From Turnera subulata (taxonomy: Eukaryota; Streptophyta; Magnoliopsida; Malpighiales; Passifloraceae): 64,000 nt of DNA. A program made the position numbers and the translations under genes. Location: NCBI GenBank assembly GCA_028386065.3, contig JAKUCV010007776.1, positions 287,541-351,540 on the forward strand, in the 5' to 3' direction. Below, in pieces: positions 10,691-23,383 of this stretch (position 1 is its first letter; each line of letters begins with the position of its first letter). The notes below the pieces were generated by a model. The model had not been told where the DNA came from, made no database searches, and saw only the letters and a program-made list of their open reading frames with translations.

Positions 10691-13600
10691 CTAACTTCTA
10701 ATAAGTCTCTCGTGGGATATGCCCATACAATCATACTTCAACTCCTCTAAAATACATTGTGGAGGAGTGACAAAAGTAGTAGCGTCGAAGGCAATATTAC
10801 AGTCTAGATTAGCTAAGATATCAGCACACTTATTGGCTTATCTATAAATATGAACTATACTAACTCTCCAGGACTTACTAAGGAGAAGGTTCATCCTACT
10901 AATCAAAGCAAGATTACCATTTTTCGGGGGTTCTAAACCCAAAAGTAGTTGTTGCACACTTTGAGAATCCATTTCTAATTCCACCTGCGTAACACCCATC
11001 GCCCATGCCATTTCCAAACCCAACAGCACGCCCCAAAGCTCAGCCGTGAAAGCTGAACAAAACCCAACCCTTCGAGCAAAACCGCGTAGGAATCTTCCTC
11101 TATCTTCTCTCAACAGACCTCCAGCACCGGCTAGTCCCGGATTTCCTTTAGAGGCACCATCCGTGTTTAACTTCACTGCACCAGCTTTAGGGGGTTTCCA
11201 AGATACCGGTACCATCACTCGTTCATGCAAGCCCTTCAACTTATCTTCCATTGACAGTGCATATCTAATGTCGTCCACATAGGCAAATACAGAATTGACA
11301 TGGAGAGATACATCAAGATTCCCATTAGCCCATCTATCATTTCGTGCCTGCCACAATAACCAACAGGTAACTCCAAACATAATCTTCCAGTCCACATCAG
11401 TTCGAATACCATGCGTGTCGCATATATTCATTTTTATCCAAGAATACAAATCACCAGTGAAGAAGGATGGTAGAGAGGATGTGTTAAGCAAAGTTGCCCA
11501 AACCACCCGAGCTCTAGAGCAGTCTCTAACTACATGCAACACCGATTCCACATTAGGACATATATCACAATTAGGACTAACACTCAAGTGTCTTATGCAT
11601 CGTTCACTGTTGGTTAATAATTTGTTGTGAACCATTAACTAGAGAAATGATCTGATTTGTTGGGGACCCTTCCAACTCCACACAACATCCCATAAGCCAT
11701 TATTGTCGTCAATGTGATTGTCAAATAATTCATGGTATGCAGAGGCAACAATGAAAGTACTTGAAGAAGAGAAACGCCAGGTCATGCAGTCAGGACCAGC
11801 TTCACGTTTAGGAGGGCACATGCTCGAATTCTCATTAAGATGCCAGGGGGAAGTAGATTGTTAAGAGAGTTCCAATCCAATTCCCCTTCATCAGTCACAT
11901 ATTCATAGACTTTTTTGTTTACTTGGGCACTATCTAGTGGCGTGGTAGCATAATTTAGCAGAGAATATTCATCATCCAACCAACTATCTATTCAGAATTT
12001 CACAGAGAGGCCATTGCCAATCACCCACTGAATGCCTTTTAAAACTTGTCCCGAAATCTGTTCTATACCTCTCCACAGATGCGATTTCCTCCCAGAGAGT
12101 TTTATGAACTAGCCATCTCATCTTTTGGTTATATACTTAGCAACTAGCACCTGAGCCCATAAGGTTTGAGGTTGATTAATCAAGCCCCATGCCAACTTCA
12201 TCAGAAAGGTGGTGTTGATATCTTCCATTTTTCTGAGGCCTAATCCACCAACATTCATAGGGCAGTAAATAGAGTCCCAATTCAGAAGGTGGATTTTCCG
12301 TTTCGTAGCGCAACTCCCCCACACAAAATCTCTACAACACGTCTCAATTTCTCTACACACACCTTTAGGAAGTCTAGTAGATTGCATAGTAAATATAGGA
12401 ATAGCAGACAGCACATAAAGTGAGACGTCCGGTTCAGAGAGAAGTTATTAGCTTTCCAAGAAGCTAACTTTGCTCTGACCTTGTCCACAATATCCCAGTA
12501 AGTGGAATTGGAAACTCTACCATGCAGTAAGGGCACGCCCAAGTACCTGCCTAAATCATTCGTAATTGAAAAACCACTCGTCTCTTCCAGTCGTGAGCAA
12601 GTATCATCATCAACTCCTTTGGAGAAGAAAATTTTAGTTTTGGCTAGGCTGACCTTCTGACCGGATGCATCGTATAAAATCTGCAGGCATCTCTTCATTA
12701 ACTGCAATTGTTGATCAGTAGCCTCCCCAAACAGGATCAGGTCATCGGCAAACATAAGATGTGATAAAACCGGCCCATTGATACCAAACTTCAAAGGAGT
12801 CCAGTTCTCTTCACTCACCTCCTGATTAATTAAAAGGGATAATCTCTCCAAGCAGATCACAAAAAGGTAGGGAGATAAGGGATCTCCTTGTCGAACACCT
12901 CTAGTTGGTGTAAAAGGAGAAGTCTGTGCACCATTCCAAAGTACTTGTATGGTAGTAGTGGAAACACATTGCATGATTAAATTAATCAAAGAGGCTAGAA
13001 AACCGACCAAATGCAAAGATTCTGGTAAGAACTGCCAGCTGACCCGATCATATGCCTCTTCCAAGTCCATTTTAATTGCCATGAATTACTGGTCAGGAGT
13101 CATGCCTTGCATTATATGTATTGCTTCCTGTGCTACAACAATATTATCTACTATGTGGCGTCCAGGCAAAAAATAGCTTTGTTGGGGGCTGATGAGCTTG
13201 GGAAGAAGGGGTTTAATCCTGTTTACCAACACCTTAGAAATAACTTTGTACACAACATTACATAATCCAATTGGGCGAAACTGTTCAATTCGTTCATGTT
13301 TATCCACTTTGGGAAGGAGAACCAAATATGTTGGATTTCTGCCCATCAAGGATTCTGATCCTTCAAAGACTTGTTTCACAAAGCGGCATATATTGGGCCC
13401 CACTAGCTGCCATTAATGTTGGAAGAAAACAGCTTGGAAACCATCCAGGCCTGGTGCTTTTAAAGGGCCTATATCAAACATCACCCTTTTAATTTCCTCG
13501 TCAGAAGTAGGTTGGGCCAGTTGGTTCAATTCCGATTCTGCTAAATCCGGAAAATTAAAACCAGTCCGAAGTAGGGGCCTATTAGGACAGTCCTCAGTAA

Positions 13601-14810
13601 ATAGATTTTGGTAAAATTGAGTGGCCATATCTTGCAAAGTAGCTTCATCCCGAATCCATTCCCCAGCATGATTACATAAGCCCTCAATTTTATTTCTCTT
13701 CCACCGTATGATTATAGATAGGTGAAAAAAGTGGGTATTTCTGTCTCCATGACTAATCCATTGAGATCGTGATTTCTGCATCCAGAGAATCTCTTCTTGT
13801 TGAAGAATAATGTTGTATTCTTGTATGATCTCTTGCTCTCTTTTTTCTAATCTAGAACATCTGGACTGAGCTAACATCCGCTGGATCCCCTGCAACCTGG
13901 CCAAGCAATCCTTTTTCCTCATAAAAATGTTACCAAAGACCGAGACATTCCACTGCTTCAATTTTGGCTGTAATTGGCGCAATGAAACATCTATATTGGC
14001 TTGTACATTCCACTTATCATGCATTAGATCTTGGAATGTATCGTGGCCAAGCCATGCTGCTCCAATTCTGAAAGGACGCTTCTTAGTCTTAGGAGGAGGA
14101 CGACCTTCAAGCAATAAGAGGATGGGGTGATGATCTGATTTTACACGTGGAAGATTCCTAAGGGAGGCATTAGGAAAGATTAATCTCAAGGAGGAATTGA
14201 CAACTGCTCTATCCAGTCTTTCGTAGATTCTCATGAGACCTGCTCTTTTCGGACCCCTCCATGTAAACTTAGGCCCTGATGCTTCCATATTCAGCAAATG
14301 ACAATCATCTAAGTGAGTTTGAAATTGGACACATCTTCGCATATTAGTTGGTCTTCCTCCAGTTTTCTCATGGCCATATAAAACATCATTGAAATTGCCC
14401 ACAACAACCCATGGCAAGTTTATTCTCTCACTCAAGGCTTTTAAGTCATGCCAAAATAAGTCTTTAACGATCTGAGCCGGATTTACATACACCACGGTTA
14501 ATAGACAGACGCCCTTCCTTTGGTTCCTCACTTCCATATGTATAAGCTGTTCCGTATCATGGAGGATGCGAAGTCCAGGAATCTGCACTCTTGCCGTAAC
14601 CCATATACCTCCGGAAAAACCCTATGCTTCAACCTTATGAATAACTATCAGACCCATACTTCGTTCTACTCTATCACCAGTAGCACCACTAACTCAAACT
14701 TCAGTTAAGACAACCAAGTCAGGGTGATTAACCCTCATAATGTCCTTCAAGATGCTATGGAGACGCTTACTCCTAGCACCTCTACAATTCCAGTAAACAA
14801 AACTAATCAT
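10691..14810 (-). pseudogene. LINE ORF2: endonuclease, reverse transcriptase, RNase H (broken)
   Basis: It starts MISFVYWNCRGARSK at 14810, the endonuclease N-terminus. The frame continues past a TGA at 14694 into the rest of the endonuclease (VVGNFNDVLYGHEKTGG, RLDRAV, SDHHPI). The reverse transcriptase holds FRPIGLCNVVYKVISKVL, the KMDLEEAYDRVSW block, GVRQGDPLSPYLF and the catalytic FADD (12741-12752). Next come the zf-RVT segment and an RNase H domain with LNTDGASKGN, the AELWG glutamate and MDSQSV. In-frame stops at 14694, 13413, 13086 and 10838, plus a frameshift near 12420 and others beyond, disable it. The original stop is probably at 10691, after ISHERLIRS. Confidence 0.87.
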
Positions 14811-14844
14811 TAAAGAGGTAAATATTGGAGCAACATACCCGAAC

Positions 14845-16745
14845 TCATAGAAAAACACCTTGAGGAGTACCCTCCTCACCCATGGCAGATAAATCAGCAA
14901 TAGCCGCATTAGAAGACAGTGGTTCCAACCCAAGATTATTGTCCAGAGAGCCAGATTGCAAAGTGGGGGAAACATTAACATTCGCTGATTCAAGACCCTC
15001 GAGTTGAGAGTCAGGGCTACCGTCACTGTCTTTGAGGCACTGAATTGCCTCCTGGGGGTCGCATTTATTAAGTTTCTTGTTGTTGTCAATAGTAACATCG
15101 ACTTGCGTCTCGTCTTCCACACCGAGGCCCCTGAACTGATTTTGCTCCACAGGGACATTACTACGGATCACCAATGAATCAGGTAATGCCGAGCTGTTAG
15201 CACTAGTAACTCTCCCGTTTCCACCCCTCACAATAAGTGACTCCTTCCTTCCCTTAGTAATAGAACGGTTGCGGCTTCTATGGCTGTTTGATGACTCCTG
15301 AGCTTTCCCTTTACCAACATTGGTAATGTCCTTTAGTGGTGTGTTTCTTGCTTGAGATCTGCCCTCCCTAATGATCACAGAAGTCCCTTGAGTTCCTAAA
15401 TAATTGTGCCCTACAACAGCTTCACTAGCAGGTAAGTCAGATATCACTCTTGGCATCACATATTTAATTTTTGGTGCAGATTTTGTTTTCGGCTTTACGG
15501 CGTCAACCTCCATCAACTAACCACTGCCTGAATTCTTCACAGATTCTTCCCTGGTTACAACAAGTTTTCCCACTCCTTTTTCCATCTCCAGAACCTCAGG
15601 ATGAGCGCTAACAGGTGCCTCCTCCATTGCCTGTAGGGCATCAAATCGAGAACTAGTTTCAGTAACCCGCTTACTCACTGAGACCTTCCTTTCATGCCCT
15701 TTTTTTTTAACCAACATCCATTGTCCACGTGGTTCATACACCTCAGGATGAGCCTTAGGAATGGCAGCACCAAGGCGATGAGTATTAGGGACGGGAGCAC
15801 CTTTCTTGATCGACTCGGGGTCAAGACTCTTTGAGGGACATATTTCTGCCTGATGACCGTACAAGCCACAATCAAAACACACTAGGTGTAATCTATCATA
15901 CTCAGCTCTCCATATTCTTCTTCCCATACAAAATTCGCCAGTAGAGGCTTGGTCAAGTCCACCTCAACACAGACTTTAGCAAATTGGCCTCTCTCCGCAT
16001 TCAAGGTGGTACAATCCACCTTGATGGTATGCCCAAGTCTGTTGCCCAGTCGCTTCAAAATTCGGTCTCATAAAACTCCATCGGCAGATTGGGGAAGTGA
16101 ACCCACACAGCGACACTATCGATAGAAGCTTCATAAGAGCAAAGTAGGGGAGCCATGGCCGCATAGTCAAATAGTGGTCAGCCACTGTCCACGGTCCCCC
16201 ATTAAGAACATTGTGATAATCCTGAATGCAGTTGAATCGAACAATGTAGAAATCATTGCCCAGATTAGCTAGTGTAAAATTCCGGCTTGTGACCCATAGG
16301 ATATTCAGGCGGTTCAGCAAGAATCGGTACCCCACTTTCTTCCCTAGCACCTTCACAATCAGGGCATATTTCCAGTTGCGGTATAATCACCGTTTTTCAG
16401 CAGCCGATAGCCGGATTCGTGGGCAATCCGGTTCCTCTTCATCTGAGCAGAATCGGAGAAAACTTCAAAGTCCTTCGAATCAGCAGCTCCATCCTCCATT
16501 TCAGTGTCTTTCTCATTGTAACCAAGAAGAAGATCTTTATAGGAAGTCTTCCTCCTATTATCTTCTGGGTCACTAGTGATGGGAGTACCTCCCAGTTCAG
16601 AGTTCGACTCCCCTTGGTGAGACTCGCCATTCTTCATCTTAGCCTTCTTACTGATATGGGTACCAACATCTTCATCTCCATTGTTAGTGGTAGCATCTGC
16701 GTCCGGAGGAGCAACAGGTTCCCCAGCAGCAGTTGGCAAAGGCAT
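14845..16745 (-). pseudogene. LINE ORF1: DUF4283 and CCHC zinc-knuckle protein (broken)
   Basis: An N-terminal low-complexity region (16745-16359) is frameshifted against the DUF4283 domain (LIVKVLGKKVGYRFLLNRL, then FYIVRFNCIQDYHNVLNGGP and WTVADHYLTMRPW). A second shift leads to the zinc knuckle C-x2-C-x4-H-x4-C (CFDCGLYGHQAEIC, 15838-15879). The rest is a long Ser/Lys/Glu-rich tail. In plant L1 elements this protein binds the element RNA. At least two frame breaks and a stop near 15517 show it is a pseudogene. Confidence 0.8.
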
Positions 16746-16942
16746 ACCAACTGTTCGACGAAAAGACTATGAGAAACTCTGAAAAACCAAGTGAGAACAA
16801 TTGAGAGAATCACACGCACATGACACTGCGTTTTTTTTTTTATTACAACTTATAATTGTTTGTTTTTTTCAAAGAGAGAGAGTATTGATCTAGTGTTTTA
16901 AGTTAGAATTTTTAAATTGAATTTAAAAGGATGGCATGGCAT

Positions 16943-17040
16943 CTACTTTAAAAAAAGATGAGGTGGCATATGCCATCTATGTTAATAACACTCTTACCTA
17001 CTTTAAAAAAAGATGCCACCTATGTTAATAACACTCTTAG
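16943..17040. repeat. Short direct duplication, two copies
   Basis: The segment ctactttaaaaaaagatg through ctatgttaataacactctta occurs twice back to back. The first copy holds about 11 extra bases in its middle. It lies between the LINE and the ANTH gene; the rest of 16831-17907 shows no gene. Confidence 0.75.
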
Positions 17041-17907
17041 TAGGAAGAAAAAGTTAATAATTCTAGCATTATTGGTATTACTATTCTCTTAAGTTTTGAA
17101 ACAATATTGCATGTTAACTTGTATTTGATATATTGCGACAACCTGTAGCTTAAGTTGACTTTTTAGAAGTGATTTATTTATCTTTTGGTCAAAGTTTAAG
17201 TGATCTTTTTTTATGAGAGAAGTTTTAGTGATCTTTGTTTATGTGTTCATAAGAAATGCTAATACATATTTTGTTTTTGCCATAATAACGCTGAGTGCGT
17301 GGGAAAGTTTCATATATATGCTTGCATCACCAAACTGAAAGGAAACTGCGAAAGATACATATGTCAAATATCTAATTGCTGCTCATTGTAATTTTGATAA
17401 TTAAGAAGACAAGTGAGTGAGAAACGAATCACATCCGATATTGCTTATTATTGGACATAATAAACGGTACATTTGTCAATATTACTTAATTGATAAGACT
17501 TAGGAAATTTGTCAAGAAGTTACCTTATAGTCTTCGACGGATATAAAAGTCAGACATATAATTAGATGGGAGTTAGGACATTTCAATCTCATTGATGTAG
17601 GAATTTAATTGATTAAGGTCAAGTTAACAATTTTTTTTTATATATTTCATTTTTTAATAGTTTTTTTTTTCTGAGAACATTGGATATGATTCTAAGAAGA
17701 AATGGTAAGAATAAAATTAAGAAAGGGTGGCGGACCCAGGACGCGGTAACGCGCCTACTACACACACATATGTTAGTTTCTCGTTTTTGTTAGCAAATCA
17801 TGGCCAATAAATCCACTTGAAGCAAATACTGTAAAAGCAGAACTTTCCTAGATTTTTTTGTGTACAACTCCAATATTTTTCTTTTGCCTCTCATTTACCA
17901 TCCATCC

Positions 17908-18987
17908 ATGGCCATGGGACAGCGCAAGAAACTGAAGGCCGTGATAGGCGTCGTCAGGGGCATAACCTCCGTTATTAAATCCATATCGACAAAGAGCAAC
18001 TCCAAGTTTCGGGTGGAAGTCCTCCGTGCCACCGCGCGCAACTCATCCTCAGTACCGTCCGATAAGCGCATCGCCGCCATCCTCTCCTTCGGGGACGGAG
18101 CCCGCCACACCGCATGCGGGTGCATTGAAGCCCTCATGGACCGCTTACATGGCACAAAGGATGCTCTGGTCGCCCTAAAATGCCTCTTCACTATCCATTC
18201 TATCATAACCAAGGGTTCTTTTATTCTTAGGGATCAGCTCTCCTTTTACCCTTCTTTTGGTGGTCGAAACTTCCTTAACCTATCCGAGTTTCGCGATGGT
18301 TCGGGTCCTCAAGCATGGGAACTGTCATCTTGGGTCAGGTGGTATGCAGGGGCCATCGAGCAAAACCTGATGGTTTCAAGATTCTTGGGTCATGATCTTT
18401 ATTCTTCTTCTTTTTCTTCAAAGAACGAGAAAGATAAGCAAGAGAAAGTCTTCACTTTCTTGAGTGCAGATTTGCTGGAAGAGACAGATATCCTGGTAGA
18501 TTTTATTGAAGTGATATGTGATGCTCCTGATTCTCTGCATCTTCAGAAGAATGATTTAGTTTACGAGATTGTCAGACTGGTCGCCGAGGATTACAGGCTA
18601 GTTCAACGTGAAGTGTTTGTCCGGGTTGGGGAACTCGGGAACAGATTAACGAGCTTGAGTTTTAGTGAGCTGACTCGTTTTATGGGAGCTTTACAGAGGG
18701 TGGAGAATTGCAAGGGTAAATTGGGTGTGTTGTTTGTGAACAGAGCAAGAAATGATGCTCTGTGGGATCTGATCAAGGGGACAAGGATCAAGATTGCAGC
18801 GAGAATGGAGGAAATGGGAGAGACGAAGCTTTTGATGGCAACGGGAATGGAAGAAAATTCAAGCGAGTCCACTCAGTTTAGTCAACGAATTGGTGAGTTT
18901 GAGAGTTGGGTTCAGTTCGATTCTGATCCTGAAGAGCCGCTGGAGTGGAACCGAGTCCAATCAATAACATTTGGAGGCATGAGCTGA
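17908..18987 (+). CDS. Clathrin assembly protein, ANTH domain (AP180/CALM family)
   Basis: A single uninterrupted exon gives 359 residues from the ATG at 17908. An in-frame upstream ATG at 17860 would add 16 residues unlike the family, and the ATG at 17914 (MGQRKKLKAVIGV) is equally plausible. The ANTH domain spans roughly residues 8-290: SKFRVEVLRATARNSSSVPS, then KDALVALKCLFTIHSII, LSSWVRWYAGAIEQNL, and DLVYEIVRLVAEDYRLVQRE. Family members bind PtdIns(4,5)P2 and clathrin in the forming coat of endocytic vesicles. The short length and lack of introns match the small plant group usually named putative clathrin assembly protein At4g40080-like. The long NPF/DPF-rich tail of AP180 is missing. 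No lesion seen. Confidence 0.92.
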   Translation: MAMGQRKKLKAVIGVVRGITSVIKSISTKSNSKFRVEVLRATARNSSSVPSDKRIAAILSFGDGARHTACGCIEALMDRLHGTKDALVALKCLFTIHSIITKGSFILRDQLSFYPSFGGRNFLNLSEFRDGSGPQAWELSSWVRWYAGAIEQNLMVSRFLGHDLYSSSFSSKNEKDKQEKVFTFLSADLLEETDILVDFIEVICDAPDSLHLQKNDLVYEIVRLVAEDYRLVQREVFVRVGELGNRLTSLSFSELTRFMGALQRVENCKGKLGVLFVNRARNDALWDLIKGTRIKIAARMEEMGETKLLMATGMEENSSESTQFSQRIGEFESWVQFDSDPEEPLEWNRVQSITFGGMS

Positions 18988-20536
18988 TGCTGATGTATGT
19001 TTTGGTTCTAGAAAAGAATTCTTGTATATTTTCTTGCTCTATCCAATTTGTAGCGTCAAGACGGAAGTTTGAGTTAGTCAGGATTTTCGTTTTTCGTTTT
19101 TGATAACCCTGCAGTTGATTACAGTGGACTTTTACGCCTTCAACGTTTTTTTTGGCTAGTATTCGACTTGTTTAACTTTAATTGGACAAATCCAATTTTA
19201 GTACGCAGTCGACCGGGGCCCTCCTGGATTTTCATTTTCGGCTCCAGAATGCCTTGTGGGGTATTGGCGTATGTAGCCTCAAAAGATGGAAATGGTCATT
19301 ACGATGATGATCCAATTTTGAATAAATGATGTGATTCCAGTGATAAGGTTTTATTTTTGTACCTGCTGCAACGCACAAGAATCTGCAATTGTTGGATTTC
19401 GGACTGGATCTGTGTATGGACGCGACAGATTTGATAATTCTTCTCACACCCTGCTGCATTCTGATCAACAAGGAACACACATTTTTACTTTTTAAGAAAA
19501 TTGATCAATGGAATCCATTAGTAGAAACTACTTAATTACAAGCAGAAAAGCATATAAAAATGTCCTGCTTCAGCATAGGGAACCAAATATTCACAAAGAG
19601 TTATATAACTGAATCAACATTGACAATGACTTTCTTTTTTTTTCTGACGGTAAAACATAGCTTTATTGGGCTGAATAAACAAACTAAAACCAATACATAA
19701 ATACAGACCATAATAATGTCGGAGAGGGGTTGTAATAAGCAATTGGGGCCTGAATTGGGCCCAGTCAACGAAACCATTTCAAGCCCCAACATTGCCAACC
19801 CCAAATCCGCATCAAGCATAAACACAAATATAATAACAATTACAACTACTAGAAACAGCCTCAAGCCCTCAACAATATGAGGATACTGAGAAGAAACTTG
19901 GTAGGAGGTGGCAACTTGTAACCTAAAACAAGAACTCCGAGGTGCATGAATGCCGTGAGTGGGGATACATAACTTGAGAATGGCTAAAACGATATATAAC
20001 TAGTTGTAGAATAACCATGGCATAGATGTAAAGCTGGATGACATTGGGAACAAACTATAGCATGGTACATTATGCCTTCCGAAGAAATGCCAAGCCTTTT
20101 CCTAGATTAACCTAGTGAAGGAAAATTAATTAATTGTTAATTGGATGTAGTAAACATTCCAAGAGCTGGGCTCATCAAAGCTTTTTTTTTTTATGCTAAT
20201 GATTCCTTTATTAAAGCTCAAAAATATACAATAACAAATAACATATCGTTTCTTATCAAAATTTTAATATAATCGCATCATTTTTCATGTAAATCAATTA
20301 ATATAAAATTATTTAAGAAAAAATAAAAAAATTAGTAAGTAAGAAAGAAGGTAAGTAGTAAGAACTAAATGAGTAAATATAACTTAATAAGTAACTAGTT
20401 TCTTATAAAAAAAATTCATATATAAATTTATAAAAATACATATAGTGAATAAATATGCTTTAAAAGAAAGCAGTAATGCTAGAGCTACAAAACTTTTATA
20501 CTCAAGGAGTCCTACAAACATAGGTGGCATTGCGTT
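18988..20536. other. Intergenic, no gene seen
   Basis: It contains the presumed 3' UTR of the ANTH gene. A segment at 19631-19950 opens with a T-run followed by ctgacggtaaaacatagc, which resembles the tail of a minus-strand retroposon, but no domain or target duplication supports this. Confidence 0.5.
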
Positions 20537-21116
20537 TAGACCTGGCAATTCGTGTTGTCGTGTCGGGTTCGTGTCGGGTTGAACAGGTAATCGGGTTCTA
20601 AATCTTCAACCCGACCCGACTCATTTAATAATCGTGTCGTGTCGTGTCCAACCCGTTTATTATCGTGTCGGGTTCGGGTTGACCCGCGGGTTACCTATTA
20701 AGTCTAACAAGCCTAAAAATAAGTTTGAAATTTTTCTATTTTGCGTATTTTTAAGCAAATAGGCATATAATTAGTTTTTTTATACATCAAATAAAATTAT
20801 AAATTGCAGAATCATAATATAATAATATTTTAAAGCATTTATAGAAGTATTTTTGGATAATTTTAGTAACTTTAGCCTTAAATATTGGATAAGTCTTATA
20901 TTAAATCAGTAAAATGTCTATACCCTAAATATAATCGGGTCATAAACAGGTACCTATCGGGTTGGCGGGTCAACCCGCTACCTGACCTGCTAATTTTCGT
21001 GTCGTGTCGGGTCAACCCATTTAACTAAACGGGTTGGAAATCTCTGACCTATACCTGCTAATTTCGTGTCGGGTTCGTGTCGGGTTGTCTTGTCAATACC
21101 CGTTTTGCCAGGTCTA
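20537..21116. mobile_element. hAT-type MITE, copy 1
   Basis: Ends are the perfect 12-bp inverted repeat TAGACCTGGCAA / TTGCCAGGTCTA, flanked by the 8-bp duplication attgcgtt (20529-20536 and 21117-21124), the length made by hAT transposases. Inside each end, cgtgtcgggt-type units occur in several orientations around an AT-rich core. There is no coding capacity. A second copy is at 54506. Confidence 0.9.
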
Positions 21117-21124
21117 ATTGCGTT

Positions 21125-21837
21125 AGTGTATAATTTTTATTAACCCTCCACATCATCTTTTGTTTTCATTTATAATTATTAAAATTAGGCATTTTATCAT
21201 CACAGAATCCTTTCCCTTCTTCACGATTTTTCTGTCTCCCGAAATTTTCGCTTTCCTCCTCCCTGTTTCAAATAAATTTGGATAAAAAAAACAATTAATC
21301 TGTTCTTTTTCACAGTTAATTTCTATACCATATTAAACTCGTTTTGTTAACTATTTTTTCCTATTTCCTGCTTATGCAATTAGAGGATTAGGGTTCTTGA
21401 GTTTTTTTCTTATTTGCAACTAGTTCAAATCCCGTGAGCATGCCCATCTTTCCCTTCCTTCACTTCTCCATTTGCGTATTGGATAAACCATAAACCAGAT
21501 GGCAAATAATCGGTTCATATAAGAATGACAATTAGACATCCAACCATATTTTAGTGCAATTGATCCTAATCGGGAATCACATCTATATCAATTGATTTGG
21601 GCCAACAATCAAAAGTATCAGTTGATTTGGATTTGGATTAAATAACTTACAAGTTTTGATGGATCTGAATTTCGCGACGAGGTTGCTTTGCTCTGTTTCC
21701 TCGTCATGTTTTCTTGGTATGTTTTCCTTTCTGATCTTTAGGTTACTGCTATTTACAGAGTGGTATTTCCAAATTTGCCCTTATATATTTTTTAAAAAAA
21801 TTTAAGAATACTAAAAAATATTTGTTTAAAGTAATAT
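21125..21837. other. Intergenic, no gene seen
   Basis: AT-rich and C/T-rich sequence without a recognisable coding segment. Confidence 0.5.
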
Positions 21838-23332
21838 ATAAGTTGTTCTCAAGATAATAATTAATATATAAGCCTTTATTTATATTTTTTTAACAACTAT
21901 TAAGCAGACAACAATTATTGAAAAAATAATATAAATATGAACAAGAACAATCGAAAAGTCAGCAAAAACTACAAATAAGAAAAACGTCTACGAAAAAGAA
22001 TATTCATAGAGAGGAATAATCACAAGAACACGCGACGGATGTATTTGTAAAAAAATTGAAAACCATTCGAATAATGAATGTAAACTATCAACAAGAACAA
22101 AAGACTACGAAAAGGAATAATAAAAAAAATAGTATAATTTAATAATTCCATTCCTTAATTGTAACAGTCCGGGTAAAATTTTTGATTTTTACCGGGACTG
22201 TAAAAGTCTTTTTACCGTGATTTACTATTGAATTAATCTTGGGTAATTAATTCAAGGTAAATCAGGCGTTGTTTTTCGAAATCGAGAGTTTTCCCGCGCT
22301 CGTGATTTTTCCGTGGATTTTTTGGGCCTAAGTCGGTATTTTTCGGGTTTCGGAATTTCTCGAAAAATCACACCGGAAAATAACTAAGGGGGTATCAGTT
22401 ATTTTCTGGTCCGGACTGGACTCGCTCTATAATGCAGACAAGCTGCATTATTGTTCATTCACACGTCGCACAGTAATCTTACGTTCTATAAAAGAAGTGG
22501 AAGAAGAAAGCAGGAGAGGGGAAGAAGAGAAGAGAAAAAAAGAGAAAAGGAGAGGAAAAAAGAAAAAGAGAGGAAAACAGAGAAAAGAGAAAAAAAGAAA
22601 AGAAAAGAAAAAAAAGAAAAGGAAAGAAATAAAAAAAAAGAAAGAAGAGAAAAAAAAACACAGAAAACAGAGAAAAAAAAAGAGAAGAGGGAAAAGAAAA
22701 AAAAAGGGGGAAAATAAATACTAGAAATAGGAAAAAAGAGAGAAAGAAAAAAAAAAGAAAATCAGAGGAAAAATAGAAGAAAATAGAAGAAAAGAAAGAA
22801 AAGGGACAAAAAAAGGCCGGTGAACAGTGCCGCCACCCGGAGCCCTGCCACTGTTCACGTCGAGGAGTTCGGCGCCACTGCACGCCACACCGAGGCCACC
22901 GTCGTTTGCGCCGTGATATCGCCGTCTTGTCCCCGTCGTCCCCGTCGTCTTCCGCCTGCCGACGCGCCGCCAGGCGCCATAGACCCGAGGAGCAAACCCG
23001 TCGGATCTGCCCTTTGCGCCGCTGCCGGCGACGAACCCCAGCAGCCGCAGAAGCGAGCCACCACCACGACACCGCGTCGCCTTGCTCGTCGCGCCTCCGA
23101 GTCCGTGTCGCCTGCATCGATCCGTGCCGTCGCCGTCGCCCTCAAAGTGAGCACCCGTGGGTTGCGACGACCCGTTTCCTTCGGGCGGGTCGCGAACCTG
23201 GGTATTTTCTTAATGGGCTGATGTGTTGGGTTGGGTCTCGCGGTTTGGGCTTGGGCAGTTGGGCCTCGCCCTGTTGGGTTTTTTCTGTTTCTGGGCTGGG
23301 CATGGGCTCATTGTTCATGGCCCAGTCCAGTT

Positions 23333-23383
<51 letters not shown>

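Larger units (their letters stand above)
10637..16830 (-). mobile_element. Near full-length L1-type LINE, inactivated
   Basis: A minus-strand non-LTR retrotransposon of about 6.2 kb. The T-run at 10637-10650 is its poly(A) tail. ORF1 (DUF4283 plus CCHC knuckle) precedes ORF2 (AP-type endonuclease, reverse transcriptase, zf-RVT, RNase H), the usual order in plant L1 elements. Both ORFs carry stops and frameshifts. I could not identify a convincing target duplication, so the 5' edge near 16830 is approximate. Confidence 0.88.

Noticed and set aside
10637..16900. Target duplication for the LINE
   Set aside because: atcgtttg before the tail and attgtttg near 16858 look alike, but the second is not adjacent to a credible 5' end.
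22479..23334. Overlapping long ORFs in the GC-rich LTR block (also 28427-29039, 30907-31425, 35585-36476)
   Set aside because: GC-rich DNA has few stops; the frames are not kept between LTR copies and no domain is visible.
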